Notes: generated by a model not told the origin, from the sequence alone. Counted from the first letter of the stretch, positions 33,233 to 42,170 are shown. The stretch is 63,493 nucleotides of DNA from Streptomyces sp. JJ36 (GCF_021696945.1 NZ_JACYHE010000028.1:1-63493), one strand, 5' to 3'. Program-made: numbers and translations.

Positions 33233-33382
33233 GTGGTCCCCGCGCACGCGGGGTGGTCCCGCCGTGCGGGTGGCGCGCTTCCACGCCTGGCTGTGGTCCC
33301 CGCGCACGCGGGGGTGGTCCCACGCCCGACAGGGTGGCGGCCTGTTCGGCTGGGTGGCTCCCGTAGCGGGGCCTCGTGGCTT
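33233..33382 (+). CRISPR. Orphan mini-CRISPR, type I-E repeats, two spacers
   Basis: Repeat 1 (33233-33260, 28 nt, one G missing) and repeat 2 (33293-33321, 29 nt) share GTGGTCCCCGCGCACGCGGG and end GGTGGTCCC, the classic actinobacterial I-E repeat. Spacer 1 (33261-33292) is 32 nt. After repeat 2, another exactly 32-nt interval (33322-33353) leads to a strongly degenerate repeat starting GTGGCTCCCG at 33354. Degeneration at the far end matches a trailer. No cas genes lie in the window, so any function depends on Cas proteins encoded elsewhere. Confidence 0.8.
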
Positions 33383-33410
33383 CCCCGCAGCGCCCGCCGC
33401 GGGGAAGCCA
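33377..33410. terminator. hairpin terminator downstream of the small minus-strand genes
   Basis: TGGCTTCCCCGC (33377-33388) pairs perfectly with 33399-33410. It lies just after the stop of the minus-strand gene ending at 33436 and at the trailer end of the CRISPR array. Confidence 0.7.
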
Positions 33411-33435
33411 GTGCCGACGTCCCGGCGGGGCATGG

Positions 33436-33816
33436 TTACGTGCGCGGTGGGTCGTCCTGTGGACTTGTGCGGACGGCTTGGAGGTGGGGGCGGGTGTTCG
33501 GAGGGTCGGGAGCTTCCGGCTCCGCGTCGCCCTCGTCCATCCCGAGCCGTTGGCCGCGGAGGCGGGCGACGTGGGTGGCGTCGCGGACGGACTCCACGAG
33601 GCGGGTGGCGGTGGAGCGCAGTTCGCCCTCGGTGAGCGGGATGGCGTCGTGGAGGAGGGTGTGGGCGAGCCGCCCCACATCTTCGGCGGACTCGAGCATG
33701 GTGGTCTCGACGGAGTCGGCCATGCGGGAGAGCAGGCTGTCGGGGTCGTCGGTGGAGAGGTAGGCCGGCTTGCCGGTCTCCGAGGGCCAGGGCAGGCGGC
33801 GCAGCCGTTGATTCAC
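33436..33816 (-). CDS. Small hypothetical protein, second gene of a GntR-linked pair
   Basis: 126 aa from GTG 33816, chosen because it overlaps the upstream stop as GTGA. It is a helical, acidic soluble protein (DPDSLLSRMADSVETTMLESAEDVGRLAH) with a Pro-rich tail. Unknown family. It is co-transcribed with the 67-aa gene before it and divergent from a small GntR repressor, which probably controls both. Confidence 0.7.
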   Translation of the reverse strand: MNQRLRRLPWPSETGKPAYLSTDDPDSLLSRMADSVETTMLESAEDVGRLAHTLLHDAIPLTEGELRSTATRLVESVRDATHVARLRGQRLGMDEGDAEPEAPDPPNTRPHLQAVRTSPQDDPPRT

Positions 33817-34016
33817 AGCGCCTCCCCGTTGCGTACGGCGGACAGGAGGACGTACGGCCGGACGAGGGCGGTGGCGTCGCCGTCGAACGGCTCCGGCCAC
33901 GGGCAAAGGGTGCGCCGCGGTCGGGCGTGGGCGGTGGAGCGCGGGGTCGGCGGAACAGGCGGCGGCTCGGCAGGCACGCCCCGTAGGCGTGCAAAAGCGC
34001 GGCGGATACGCTTCAT
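33813..34016 (-). CDS. 67-aa hypothetical protein, first gene of a GntR-linked pair
   Basis: It starts MKRIRRAFARLRGVPAEPPP at ATG 34016, is basic and Pro-rich at the N-terminus, and ends ALVRPYVLLSAVRNGEAL. Its stop overlaps the next start by 4 bp. No TM helix. I do not recognise it; the operon position beside a GntR gene supports its reality. Confidence 0.6.
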   Translation of the reverse strand: MKRIRRAFARLRGVPAEPPPVPPTPRSTAHARPRRTLCPWPEPFDGDATALVRPYVLLSAVRNGEAL

Positions 34017-34092
34017 GCGTCATTCGCTCCTTTGTAGCGAGTGGCCATGCCCCCGGGCCGTGGCAGCGGCCGCGGGGGTCCATCAGTTACTA

Positions 34093-34148
34093 GGTACACT
34101 GAAGTATACCGAAGTGCACTTGAGATGCGAAGAATACCGAGGTGCACT
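34093..34148. promoter_or_regulatory. multi-site operator between the small gene pair and the GntR gene
   Basis: Three related sites: GGTACACTGAAGTATACC (34093-34110, imperfect dyad), ATACCGAAGTGCACT (34106-34120) and ATACCGAGGTGCACT (34134-34148). The last two are 28 bp apart. They lie in the 144-bp divergent gap, right before the GntR start. Confidence 0.7.
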
Positions 34149-34160
34149 CCGATATGTGCT

Positions 34161-34406
34161 ATGGAGATCGACCGTACCCGTGCCATGTGGCCGCAGATCG
34201 CCGCAGTGATCATCGAGCGGATCAAGGACGGGACGTACCCACCGGGCACCAAGATCCCCAGCGTGGTCCAGGTGGCCACCGAGTTCGGGGTGGTGAACAG
34301 CACGGCCCAGCGCGCCATGGAGAAAGTGCGGGCTGAAGGGCTCACCCGCAGCGAGGTCGGCATGGGTACGTTCGTGCTCCGGCCGGATGAGAGGGAGGCC
34401 GAGTAG
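34161..34406 (+). CDS. Minimal GntR-type winged-helix regulator (no effector domain)
   Basis: 81 aa from ATG 34161. The whole protein is a GntR winged helix: MWPQIAAVIIERIKDGTYPPGTKIPSVVQVATEFGVVNSTAQRAMEKVRAEGL. There is no UTRA or FCD effector domain, as in the short GntR repressors of Streptomyces plasmids and integrative elements. It follows the repeated operator immediately, so autoregulation and control of the divergent pair are likely. Confidence 0.85.
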   Translation: MEIDRTRAMWPQIAAVIIERIKDGTYPPGTKIPSVVQVATEFGVVNSTAQRAMEKVRAEGLTRSEVGMGTFVLRPDEREAE

Positions 34407-34468
34407 CGCATGCGGGCGGAGGCAGGCCCCCGGCGGCCGTGCCGTCCCCGGATGGCACGCTGGTGGGC

Positions 34469-36364
34469 ATGACCAAGCGTGTGCGGGTACGGGCTCCTGA
34501 GCTGCAGGGGCGGGGCTGGCTGAACACCGGTGGCGAGGAGCTGAGCCTCGCCGGGTTGCGGGGGCGGATCGTCGTCCTCGACTTCTGGACGTTCTGCTGC
34601 ATCAACTGCCTGCACGTGCTGGACGAGCTGCGCGAGCTGGAGCGGCGGCACGCGGACACGCTGGTGATCGTCGGCGTGCACTCGCCGAAGTTCGTGCACG
34701 AGGCCGAACCGCAGGCCGTGCGGGACGCGGTCGAGCGGTACGAGGTGCACCACCCCGTGCTGGACGACCCGGAGCTGGCGACGTGGAAGCAGTACGCCGT
34801 ACGGGCCTGGCCGACCCTGGTCGTGCTCGACCCGGAGGGGTACGTCGTCGCCCAGCACGCCGGCGAGGGGCACGCGCACGCGCTCGCGAAGCTGGTCGAG
34901 GAGCTGGAGGCGGAGCACGAGGCGAAGGGCACCCTGCACCGGGGCGACGGTCCGTATGTGCCGCCGGAGCCGGAGGCGACGGACCTGCGCTTCCCGGGGA
35001 AGGCGATCCGGCTGCCGGGGGAGGGAGCAGGCGGCGAAGGGGCCCGCTTCCTGGTCAGCGACACCACCCGGCACCAGCTCGTGGAGCTGGACGCGGACGG
35101 CGAGACGGTGCTGCGCCGCGTCGGCACCGGCGAGCGCGGGCTGACCGACGGTCCGGCCGGCGAGGCGCGGTTCAGCGAACCGCAGGGCCTGGCGCTGCTC
35201 CCCGGCGGCACGGTGATCGTCGCGGACACGGTGAACCACGCGCTGCGGACGTACGACCCGGCGACCGGCGAGGTCGCCACCGTCGCCGGCACCGGGCAGC
35301 AGTGGTGGCAGGGCTCGGCCACCAGCGGCCCGGCGCGCGAGGTGGCGCTGTCGTCACCGTGGGACGTGGCGTGGTTCGGCGACCGGGTGTGGATCGCGAT
35401 GGCGGGTGTCCACCAGTTGTGGACGTACGACCCGGCCGTCGGCACCGTCGCCGTCGCGGCGGGCACGACGAACGAGGGCCTGGTCGACGGCCCGGCGGCC
35501 GAGGCGTGGTTCGCGCAGCCCTCCGGGCTGGCGGCGGCCGGTGACCGGCTCTGGGTCGCGGACTCCGAGACCTCCGCGCTGCGCTGGGTGGACGCGGACG
35601 GCGTGGTCCGTACGGCCGTCGGCACCGGCCTCTTCGACTTCGGCCACCGGGACGGGGACGCCGGGCAGGCGCTGCTCCAGCACCCGCTGGGGGTGACGGC
35701 GCTGCCGGACGGCTCGGTCGCCGTCTCCGACACCTACAACCACGCCCTGCGCCGCTACGATCCCGCCACCGGCCAGGTCTCCACCCTCGCCACGGACCTG
35801 CGGGAGCCGTCCGGCGCGGTGCTGGACGGCGAGGAGATCGTGGTCGTGGAGTCCGCCCGGCACCGGCTGACCCGGCTGCGCCTGCCCGAGCGGGCCGTAC
35901 GGGTCGAGGGGGTCGCGCACCGCACACAGCGGGCGGCGACCGAGGTGGCGCCGGGCACGCTGCGGCTGGACGTGGTGTTCCGGGCGCCGGAGGGGCAGAA
36001 GCTGGACACCCGGTACGGGCCGTCCACCCGGCTGCTGGTGAGCGCGACCCCGCCGGAGCTGCTGGCGGACGGCGCGGGAACGGGCACCGACCTGCACCGG
36101 GAGCTGATGCTGGCGGACGGGGTGGCCGAGGGCGTGCTGCATGTCTCCGCGATGGCGGCGTCCTGCGACGACGACCCGGCGAACCCGTATCCGGCGTGCC
36201 ATGTGCACCAGCAGGACTGGGGCGTGCCGGTGCGGGTCAGCGCGCAGGGCGCCGGCCGGCTGCCGCTGGTGCTCGCCGGGATGGACGAGGGGGCGGGCGA
36301 AGGCACGGACGCCGGGGATGACGGCGGTGCGGACGACGTCACCGGCGCCATCCCCGGCGTCTGA
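34469..36364 (+). CDS. Thioredoxin-like domain fused to NHL-repeat beta-propeller
   Basis: 631 aa from ATG 34469 (upstream ATG/GTG codons give only a short extension). Residues 15-160 are a TlpA/thioredoxin-like domain with redox motif CINC in WTFCCINCLH and WPTLVVLD. Four to five NHL/propeller repeats follow (FSEPQGLALLPGGTVIVADTVNHAL, LQHPLGVTALPDGSVAVSDTYNHAL), then a C-terminal beta domain. The layout matches human NHLRC2-like proteins. No signal peptide, so cytoplasmic. The redox partner is unknown. Confidence 0.9.
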   Translation: MTKRVRVRAPELQGRGWLNTGGEELSLAGLRGRIVVLDFWTFCCINCLHVLDELRELERRHADTLVIVGVHSPKFVHEAEPQAVRDAVERYEVHHPVLDDPELATWKQYAVRAWPTLVVLDPEGYVVAQHAGEGHAHALAKLVEELEAEHEAKGTLHRGDGPYVPPEPEATDLRFPGKAIRLPGEGAGGEGARFLVSDTTRHQLVELDADGETVLRRVGTGERGLTDGPAGEARFSEPQGLALLPGGTVIVADTVNHALRTYDPATGEVATVAGTGQQWWQGSATSGPAREVALSSPWDVAWFGDRVWIAMAGVHQLWTYDPAVGTVAVAAGTTNEGLVDGPAAEAWFAQPSGLAAAGDRLWVADSETSALRWVDADGVVRTAVGTGLFDFGHRDGDAGQALLQHPLGVTALPDGSVAVSDTYNHALRRYDPATGQVSTLATDLREPSGAVLDGEEIVVVESARHRLTRLRLPERAVRVEGVAHRTQRAATEVAPGTLRLDVVFRAPEGQKLDTRYGPSTRLLVSATPPELLADGAGTGTDLHRELMLADGVAEGVLHVSAMAASCDDDPANPYPACHVHQQDWGVPVRVSAQGAGRLPLVLAGMDEGAGEGTDAGDDGGADDVTGAIPGV

Positions 36365-36441
36365 GGAGCGGGGCACGGGAGCACCCGCCGTACGGCGCCC
36401 GGCGTCTGACGGGAAGTCACCGTACGGGCGGTGCCGTGCCC

Positions 36442-36669
36442 TCACTCGAGGTGGTGCCGGTTGTCCTCCACGACGACCGGGGCCGCCGGGGACGGCGGCT
36501 GTGTCTTGCGCCGCTTGAAGATGCTGACGTAGGTGGAGAGCCCCAGCAGGCCGACGGCCATCAGGATCAGCCCGGCGACGTCGAGGTTCACCGCCTCGAT
36601 GTTCCAGTCCAGCGCCAGGGTCAGGATGGCCCCGAGCGCCACCATCACGATGCAGACCACGATGCCCAC
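36442..36669 (-). CDS. DUF6458 family small membrane protein
   Basis: 75 aa from GTG 36669, chosen because GGAGG lies 7 bp upstream. Two TM helices (IVVCIVMVALGAILTLAL and AGLILMAVGLLGLSTYVSIF) are followed by a basic RRK segment and Pro-rich tail. It matches the actinobacterial DUF6458 pattern. Function unknown. Confidence 0.8.
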   Translation of the reverse strand: MGIVVCIVMVALGAILTLALDWNIEAVNLDVAGLILMAVGLLGLSTYVSIFKRRKTQPPSPAAPVVVEDNRHHLE

Positions 36670-36954
36670 GAATCCGCCTCCGTTCGGCTGTTTCTTCGGG
36701 CTCGTACGGCGCCCGGGTACCCCCGGGCCGTGACGGCCAATCAACCGGCGGGCGGTACCGGGGACTCGGCCGCCTCGCGGAGTGCGCAGGGCACGCGCCC
36801 GGCGCAGGCGGCCGGATGGCCGCACGGCCGCGCGCGCCCGGGCGGACGGGCGGACGGAAGCGGCCATGCGCCGCCCGGGGCACGCGTCACTGCGCGGGGC
36901 GGGCTACGACGCGGGGCGGGCCACTCCGCGACGCGGGTCGTTCCGTGTGCCGCG

Positions 36955-38250
36955 CTACTCCGCCAGGAACGCCGTCAGCGCGTTGGCCAGCAGGAACGGG
37001 TCGTCGGAGCCGCAGAGTTCGCGGGCCGAGTGCATGGAGAGGCATGCGACGCCGATGTCGACGGTGGTGATGCCGTGCCGGGCGGCGGTGATGGGGCCGA
37101 TGGTGGTGCCGCAGGGCATGGCGTTGTTCGACACGAACGTCTGCCAGGGGACGCCGGCCCGTTCGCAGGCGGCGGCGAAGACGGCGCGGCCGGTGCCGTC
37201 GGTGGCGTACCGCTGGTTGACGTTGACCTTGAGGATCGGGCCGCCGTTGGGCATCGGCAGGTGGCCCGGCTCGTGGCGCTCGGCGTAGTTGGGGTGCACC
37301 GCGTGGCCGGTGTCGGAGGAGAGGCAGAGGGTGCCCGCGTAGGCCCGGGCGCGGTCCTCGTAGCCGCCGCCGCGGGCGAGGACGGACCGTTCCAGCACGT
37401 TGCCGAGGAGCGGTCCCTCGGCGCCGGTGTCGGACTGGCTGCCGTTCTCCTCGTGGTCGAAGGCGGCCAGCACGGGGATGGCGCCGAGGTCGCCGCCGCG
37501 TGCGGCGGCGGCCGCGAGGGCGGCGGCACCGGCGTGCACGGAGAGCAGGTTGTCCATGCGGGGGCCGGCGAGCAGCTCGCGGTCGCGGCCGAGGTAGGCG
37601 GGGGGTTCGACGCTGTGCACCATGAGGTCCCAGCCGGCGATCCCGTCGGCCGGCAGGTCGTGCTCCTCGGCGAGGAAGGCGAGCAGGTCGCCCTCGCGCG
37701 GGGTGCCGAGGCCCCAGACGGGGGTCATGTGCTTCTGGCGGTCCAGCTTGAGCCCGTCGTTGACCTGCCGGTCGAGGTGGATGGCGAGCTGGGGGACGCG
37801 CAGCAGCGGCCGGTCGACGTTGACCAGCCGGGTGGAGCCGTCCTTGAGGGTCAGGCGGCCGGCGAGGCCGAGGTCGCGGTCGAGCCAGGTGTTGAGCAGG
37901 GTGCCGCCGTAGACCTCGACGGCGACCTGGCGCCAGCCGTGGGCTCCGGTGTCCGGCAGCGGCTTGACCCGCAGGTTCGGGGAGTCGGTGTGGGCGCCGA
38001 CGATGCGGAAGGGGGTCGCGGGCGTCGCGCCCTCGGGGACGTACCAGGCGATGAGCGCGCCGCCGCGCAGCACGTACCGCCCGCCGGCGGCCCCGTCCCA
38101 CTCCGCCGTCTCCTCGAGCTGCCGGAAGCCGGCCTTCTCCAGCAGGTCGGCGGCGGCGCGCACGGCGTGGTACGGCGTCGGCGCCTGGGTCAGGAAGGAC
38201 ATCAGGTCGTCGGTGTGGCCGCGGTCGAAGCGGGCGGGGGCGCTGCTCAT
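36955..38250 (-). CDS. M18 family aspartyl-type aminopeptidase
   Basis: 431 aa from ATG 38250 (ATG 38262 is an alternative). The di-zinc site is visible: IVGAHTDSPNLRVK, AAFDHEENGSQSDTG, SSDTGHAVHPNY and CLSMHSARELCG. The M18 family forms large cytoplasmic tetrahedral assemblies that remove acidic or neutral N-terminal residues in late protein breakdown. Length is normal. It is transcribed in the same direction as the flavoenzyme gene to its right, 37 bp away. Confidence 0.93.
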   Translation of the reverse strand: MSSAPARFDRGHTDDLMSFLTQAPTPYHAVRAAADLLEKAGFRQLEETAEWDGAAGGRYVLRGGALIAWYVPEGATPATPFRIVGAHTDSPNLRVKPLPDTGAHGWRQVAVEVYGGTLLNTWLDRDLGLAGRLTLKDGSTRLVNVDRPLLRVPQLAIHLDRQVNDGLKLDRQKHMTPVWGLGTPREGDLLAFLAEEHDLPADGIAGWDLMVHSVEPPAYLGRDRELLAGPRMDNLLSVHAGAAALAAAAARGGDLGAIPVLAAFDHEENGSQSDTGAEGPLLGNVLERSVLARGGGYEDRARAYAGTLCLSSDTGHAVHPNYAERHEPGHLPMPNGGPILKVNVNQRYATDGTGRAVFAAACERAGVPWQTFVSNNAMPCGTTIGPITAARHGITTVDIGVACLSMHSARELCGSDDPFLLANALTAFLAE

Positions 38251-38287
38251 GCCGTCCAGCATACGGACGGCGGGGCAGGGGGCGGGT

Positions 38288-39673
38288 TCAGGGCCGGATG
38301 TTCAGGTTGAGGTGGAAGAGGTTGCCGGGGTCGTAGCGCTGCTTGATCGCCACCAGGCGGTCGTGGTTCTGCCGGTAGGCGGTGCGGTCCCGGCCCTGGT
38401 CGTCGGCGCTGAGGAAGTTGACGTAGCCGCCCTCCTGGGAGTGGGGGCGCAGCGCCGCCTCGTAGGCGCGGGTCCAGGCGGTGTTCCGCTCGGTGTCGGC
38501 GGGGTCGGTGAAGCTGGCGCCGAACGCGGTGGAGAAGGTGGCGTCGCGGTAGGCGAAGGCGGTGTCCTCGGGTCCGGCGCGGTGGCAGGCGCCGTCGATC
38601 GGGAAGATGATCGTGTCGCTCTGCGGGGAGGGGATGGTCTGCCCGTAGGTGGTGTGGACGTCGATGGCTCCGTCGGTCAGCTCGCGGGCGAAGGCGCCCT
38701 TCCAGTAGTGGTGGAGGCCGGGTGGCAGGTCCTCGTCGAAGAGGGTGTTGATCACCGGGTACGGCATCCGCACCAGGTGCCGGCCGAGGACGGGGCCCAG
38801 TGCCTCGATCCGGGCGCGCACCCGGTCGTCCTCCTCCTCGGGGCCGCTGTGGCAGGTCAGCACTCCGCAGACGGGGCGGCCGTGCCACCGCTCGGGGAGG
38901 AACGGCAGGGGCGGGCCGAGCAGCACGGCGAAGAGCGCGTTCAGCTCCGGCGGTGCGTCGGCGATCAGCTCCCGCCAGCGGCGGAGCACCTCGCCGTCGA
39001 GCGGGAAGAAGACGGGGCCGCCGAGGATGTCCGCCACGGGGTGCAGGCGGAAGAGGAAGGAGACCACGGCGCCGAAGTTGCCGCCGCCTCCGCGGAGCGC
39101 CCAGAAGAGGTCGGGGTGGTGGTCCGCGTCGCAGGTGAGCAGCGAGCCGTCGGCGGTGACCACGTCGGCCGACAGCAGGTTGTCGCAGGTCAGGCCGCAG
39201 CGCCGGGCCAGGTGTCCCATGCCGCCGCCGAGGGTGAGCCCACCGACGCCGGTGGTGGAGACGACGCCGCCGGTGGTGGCGAGGCCGAAGGGGTGGGTGG
39301 CGTGGTTGACGTCGGCCCAGGTGCAGCCGCCCTCGACGCGGGCGGTGCGCCGCTCGGGGTCGACGCGGATGCCGCGCATCCCGCCCAGGTCGAGGACGAC
39401 TCCGTCGTCGCAGGTGCCGTGGCCGGCGGCGGAGTGGCCGCCGCCGCGGACGGCCAGCGGCAGCCCGTGGTCGCGGGCGAAGCCGACGGCGGCGAGGGCG
39501 TCGGCGGCGTCCGCCGCCCGGACGACGACCGCCGGGCGCTTGTCGTGCTGGGCGTTGTAGACCCGCCGGGCGAGGTCGTAGCCGGGGTCGGCGGGGCCGG
39601 TGACCTCGCCGTGCACGGTGCGGTGCAGGGCGCCGAGGGGGACCTCGTGCGGGGGTGTGAGGAGGGTGGTCAT
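38288..39673 (-). CDS. FAD-linked oxidase with BBE domain
   Basis: 461 aa from ATG 39673. The PCMH-type FAD-binding domain has AVRGGGHSAAGHGT, with the His used for covalent flavin attachment, and VGGLTLGGGMGHLARRCGLTCDNLL. The BBE C-terminal segment ends YVNFLSADDQ to YDPGNLFHLNLNI. The Cys used for a second flavin bond in plant berberine bridge enzyme is Ser here, so one covalent bond is expected. Such enzymes oxidise sugars, alkaloids or polyketides with O2. No signal peptide. Upstream on the same strand is a LuxR-type regulator, which may control it. Confidence 0.9.
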   Translation of the reverse strand: MTTLLTPPHEVPLGALHRTVHGEVTGPADPGYDLARRVYNAQHDKRPAVVVRAADAADALAAVGFARDHGLPLAVRGGGHSAAGHGTCDDGVVLDLGGMRGIRVDPERRTARVEGGCTWADVNHATHPFGLATTGGVVSTTGVGGLTLGGGMGHLARRCGLTCDNLLSADVVTADGSLLTCDADHHPDLFWALRGGGGNFGAVVSFLFRLHPVADILGGPVFFPLDGEVLRRWRELIADAPPELNALFAVLLGPPLPFLPERWHGRPVCGVLTCHSGPEEEDDRVRARIEALGPVLGRHLVRMPYPVINTLFDEDLPPGLHHYWKGAFARELTDGAIDVHTTYGQTIPSPQSDTIIFPIDGACHRAGPEDTAFAYRDATFSTAFGASFTDPADTERNTAWTRAYEAALRPHSQEGGYVNFLSADDQGRDRTAYRQNHDRLVAIKQRYDPGNLFHLNLNIRP

Positions 39674-39950
39674 GGCGGCATCACGCTTTCGTGGGGTGCG
39701 CCCCGGCGGGCGGGGTCCCCGGCCTCGGGGTTCCCTGGTCCCGGGGCTGGGGCCTCGGGGCGCGGGTTCCGCCGGGTGGAGTCCGGGACCCGGTCTCTCC
39801 GGTGCCGTGGGGCGGGTTCCGGGGCGGTCCGGGTTCCTGCCTGTGCTGCCGTTGTACGGCGCGGGGGCCGGCCCGGGCATCGCCGGAACCGCCCAACCGG
39901 CGTGGGCGGCGCATGGGCAGAACGGCCCATGCACAGGGCGGAGCCGGTGC

Positions 39951-42005
39951 TCAGGCGAGGTCGGGGCCGGTGAGGCCGTGGGTGAAGGCGTAGGCCGTCG
40001 CCGCCGCGCGGGAGCCGACGTCCAGCTTGGCGAAGATGTTGTTGAGGTGGCGGGCGACGGTGTGTTCGCTGAGGGTCAGCTCGTGGGCGATCTCCCGGTT
40101 GGTGCGTCCGGCGGCGACCAGTCGCAGTACCTGTGCCTCGCGCGGGGAGAGCCCGCCGGGCAGCCCCCGGTCCCCGCGTGAGAGCAGGGCGGCGGCACGC
40201 CGGGCGTCGGGCTCGGCGCCCATCCGGGCGAAGACCGTCCGGGCCGCCTGGAGCTCCAGCCGGGCGCCCTCGGTGTCGCCGGCCACGCGGTCGGCCGCCG
40301 CGAGCATCATCCGTACCTGGGCCGCCTCGTACGGCATCCGCAGCTCCAGCCAGCAGGTCAGCGCCCGGCGGAGGTGCCGCAGGGCCGGCCCGGCCTCCGG
40401 ACCGGCGCGGGCGTGCGCACCAGCGCCGGCGCCGGCATGCGTGGTGCCGCCCATGCCGCCCGCGGGCGCGGCGGACCCCGTGGACCCCGCGGACCCCGTG
40501 GCCCCCGCGGATTCCGCCGCCTCCGTGAGTGCGGCGAGGGCGACCGCCCCGCGTGCGGTGGCCGCGGTCGCGTGCAGCAGGCCGGCTCCGCCGTCCGGCG
40601 GGCCGGTGGCGGCGAGCGTGTCCAGTGCGGCGGCGGCCGTGCGGGCGGCGGGGACGTTGCCGAGGGCCAGTTCGACCTCCACCTGTGCCGCCAGCAGCCG
40701 CGACCGTCCGAGCCGGTCTCCGCCGAACGCCTCCGCGGCGGCTGCCTCGGCGGCTGCGCCCTCCGCAGCGTCGTCCCCGGCGCCCTCCCCCGTCTCCTCC
40801 CCGGGGCCCGGCGAGGCGGCTGGCGCGGCGCCCGGTGCCCCGGCCCCGGGGCCCGGTGCCGGGCCGCCCTCGTCTCGCCCTTCCAGGGAGCGGCTCCCTG
40901 TCTCCTGGCCGGCCAGGGCGAGGCGGAGGGCGGCCACGGCGGGTTCCGCGCGGCCCTGGGCGAGCCACAGCAGGGCGAGCCCGGGCTGCGGGGAGCGCCC
41001 CAGCTCGTGGGCGCGGGTGTACGCCGCCTCCGCGGCCGCGAGGTCGCCGCGCCGCCGGTGGATCTCCCCGGCGACGTAGTGGGCCTCCCCGGCGACGGGT
41101 TCCATGGCCGGTGTCAGTTCGGCGCAGGCCCGGGCCGCCTCGGCCTCCGCCCGGGGCCAGTCGCCGCGCAGTTCCAGCACCTCGACCTGGTGCACCCGGC
41201 ACAGCCCGCGGAAGGGGTTCGCCGTGGGCCGGCTAGCGCACCATCGCATGGCGGCCTGGGTCCACTCGGCGGCGCGGCGCAGGTCGGCGGCGGCCATGCA
41301 GTGGGTGAGGGCCAGGCAGTAGATCCAGCCGGTGAAGAGGGAGCTGAGTTCGCCGGCGGTGACGGCGCACATGGCGTCGTCCAGCAGGGCGAGGCCGTCG
41401 GCCGTACGGCCCTGGGCGAGCAGCAGGCTGCCGTGCACCTGGTGGCTCATGGCCAGCAGGTCGCGGCTGCCGCAGTTGCGGGCGATGCGGGTCATGCGGC
41501 GGGCGGCGGCGAGGGCGGCCTGCGGTGCGCCGCGTTCCTGGGCGTCCTCGGCCTCGATCCAGGCGAGGTAGCACTGCTCGAGGCACTCGGGTTGGCCGTC
41601 GAGGTGCTGCTGGGCGCGGTGCAGCCAGCCGGTGGCGGTGGCGAGGTGTCCCTGGTCGCGGTGGTCGTAGAAGAGCATCCAGGCGGTGTGGCCGGCCCGG
41701 CGGGTGTCGCCGGCGGCGGCGTAGCCGGCGTACGCGCGCAGCCGGGCGTCCAGGGACTCCTCGGTGTGGCCGGTCCACCAGGCGGCGTCGGCGAGGGCGA
41801 CGAGGTCGTCGGGGGTGAGCGGGCCGGCGGCGAGGCTCCGGGCGGTGCCCGGAGCGCCGTGGCCGCGGCCGCGGGCGGGTGTGCCGGTGCCGTCCGGGCC
41901 GCCGGCCGTGTCGAGGGCGCGCAGCAGGGCGTAGGCGTCGGCCCAGTCCTCCCGGGCCGCGGCGTCCCGTGCCCGTGCGAGTGCGGGAAGCGGCCGGACG
42001 GTCAT
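39951..42005 (-). CDS. LuxR-family regulator with N-terminal TPR-like repeats
   Basis: 684 aa from ATG 42005 (AAGGGAG upstream). Helical TPR-type repeats fill most of the protein (WLHRAQQHLDGQPECLEQCYLAW, AEWTQAAMRWCASRP, LAAAEAAYTRAHELGRSPQPG). The C-terminal 65 residues form the LuxR HTH (LSPREAQVLRLVAAGRTNREIAHELTLSEHTVARHLNNIF). Unlike LAL regulators there is no Walker A ATPase domain. A Gly/Ala/Pro-rich insert lies at about 390-450. It likely activates neighbours such as the FAD oxidase. Ligand unknown. Confidence 0.88.
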   Translation of the reverse strand: MTVRPLPALARARDAAAREDWADAYALLRALDTAGGPDGTGTPARGRGHGAPGTARSLAAGPLTPDDLVALADAAWWTGHTEESLDARLRAYAGYAAAGDTRRAGHTAWMLFYDHRDQGHLATATGWLHRAQQHLDGQPECLEQCYLAWIEAEDAQERGAPQAALAAARRMTRIARNCGSRDLLAMSHQVHGSLLLAQGRTADGLALLDDAMCAVTAGELSSLFTGWIYCLALTHCMAAADLRRAAEWTQAAMRWCASRPTANPFRGLCRVHQVEVLELRGDWPRAEAEAARACAELTPAMEPVAGEAHYVAGEIHRRRGDLAAAEAAYTRAHELGRSPQPGLALLWLAQGRAEPAVAALRLALAGQETGSRSLEGRDEGGPAPGPGAGAPGAAPAASPGPGEETGEGAGDDAAEGAAAEAAAAEAFGGDRLGRSRLLAAQVEVELALGNVPAARTAAAALDTLAATGPPDGGAGLLHATAATARGAVALAALTEAAESAGATGSAGSTGSAAPAGGMGGTTHAGAGAGAHARAGPEAGPALRHLRRALTCWLELRMPYEAAQVRMMLAAADRVAGDTEGARLELQAARTVFARMGAEPDARRAAALLSRGDRGLPGGLSPREAQVLRLVAAGRTNREIAHELTLSEHTVARHLNNIFAKLDVGSRAAATAYAFTHGLTGPDLA

Positions 42006-42108
42006 GTGCGGCTCCCTTCCTGTCCTCAGGATAGGGAGTCGTTTCCGGCAACGGGAGCGGACGGCGCATAGCGGACCCGGTGTCCGTGTCCCGTCCCGTC
42101 GCCGCCGC

Positions 42109-42139
42109 CCGGTCGCCCGCCCCGGGGGCGGGCGACCGG
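42109..42139 (-). terminator. terminator after the acyl-CoA dehydrogenase gene
   Basis: CCGGTCGCCCGCCCC and its reverse complement meet almost head to head, giving a ~13-15-bp GC stem. It lies 30 bp after the stop at 42171. Confidence 0.75.
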
Positions 42140-42170
42140 CCCGGCTCAGGAACCGGAGGCCGTCAGGCCG

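Noticed and set aside
33140..33994. 284-codon minus-strand frame across the CRISPR array
   Set aside because: It crosses the repeats and the 33377-33410 hairpin and overlaps the better-supported small genes in another frame.
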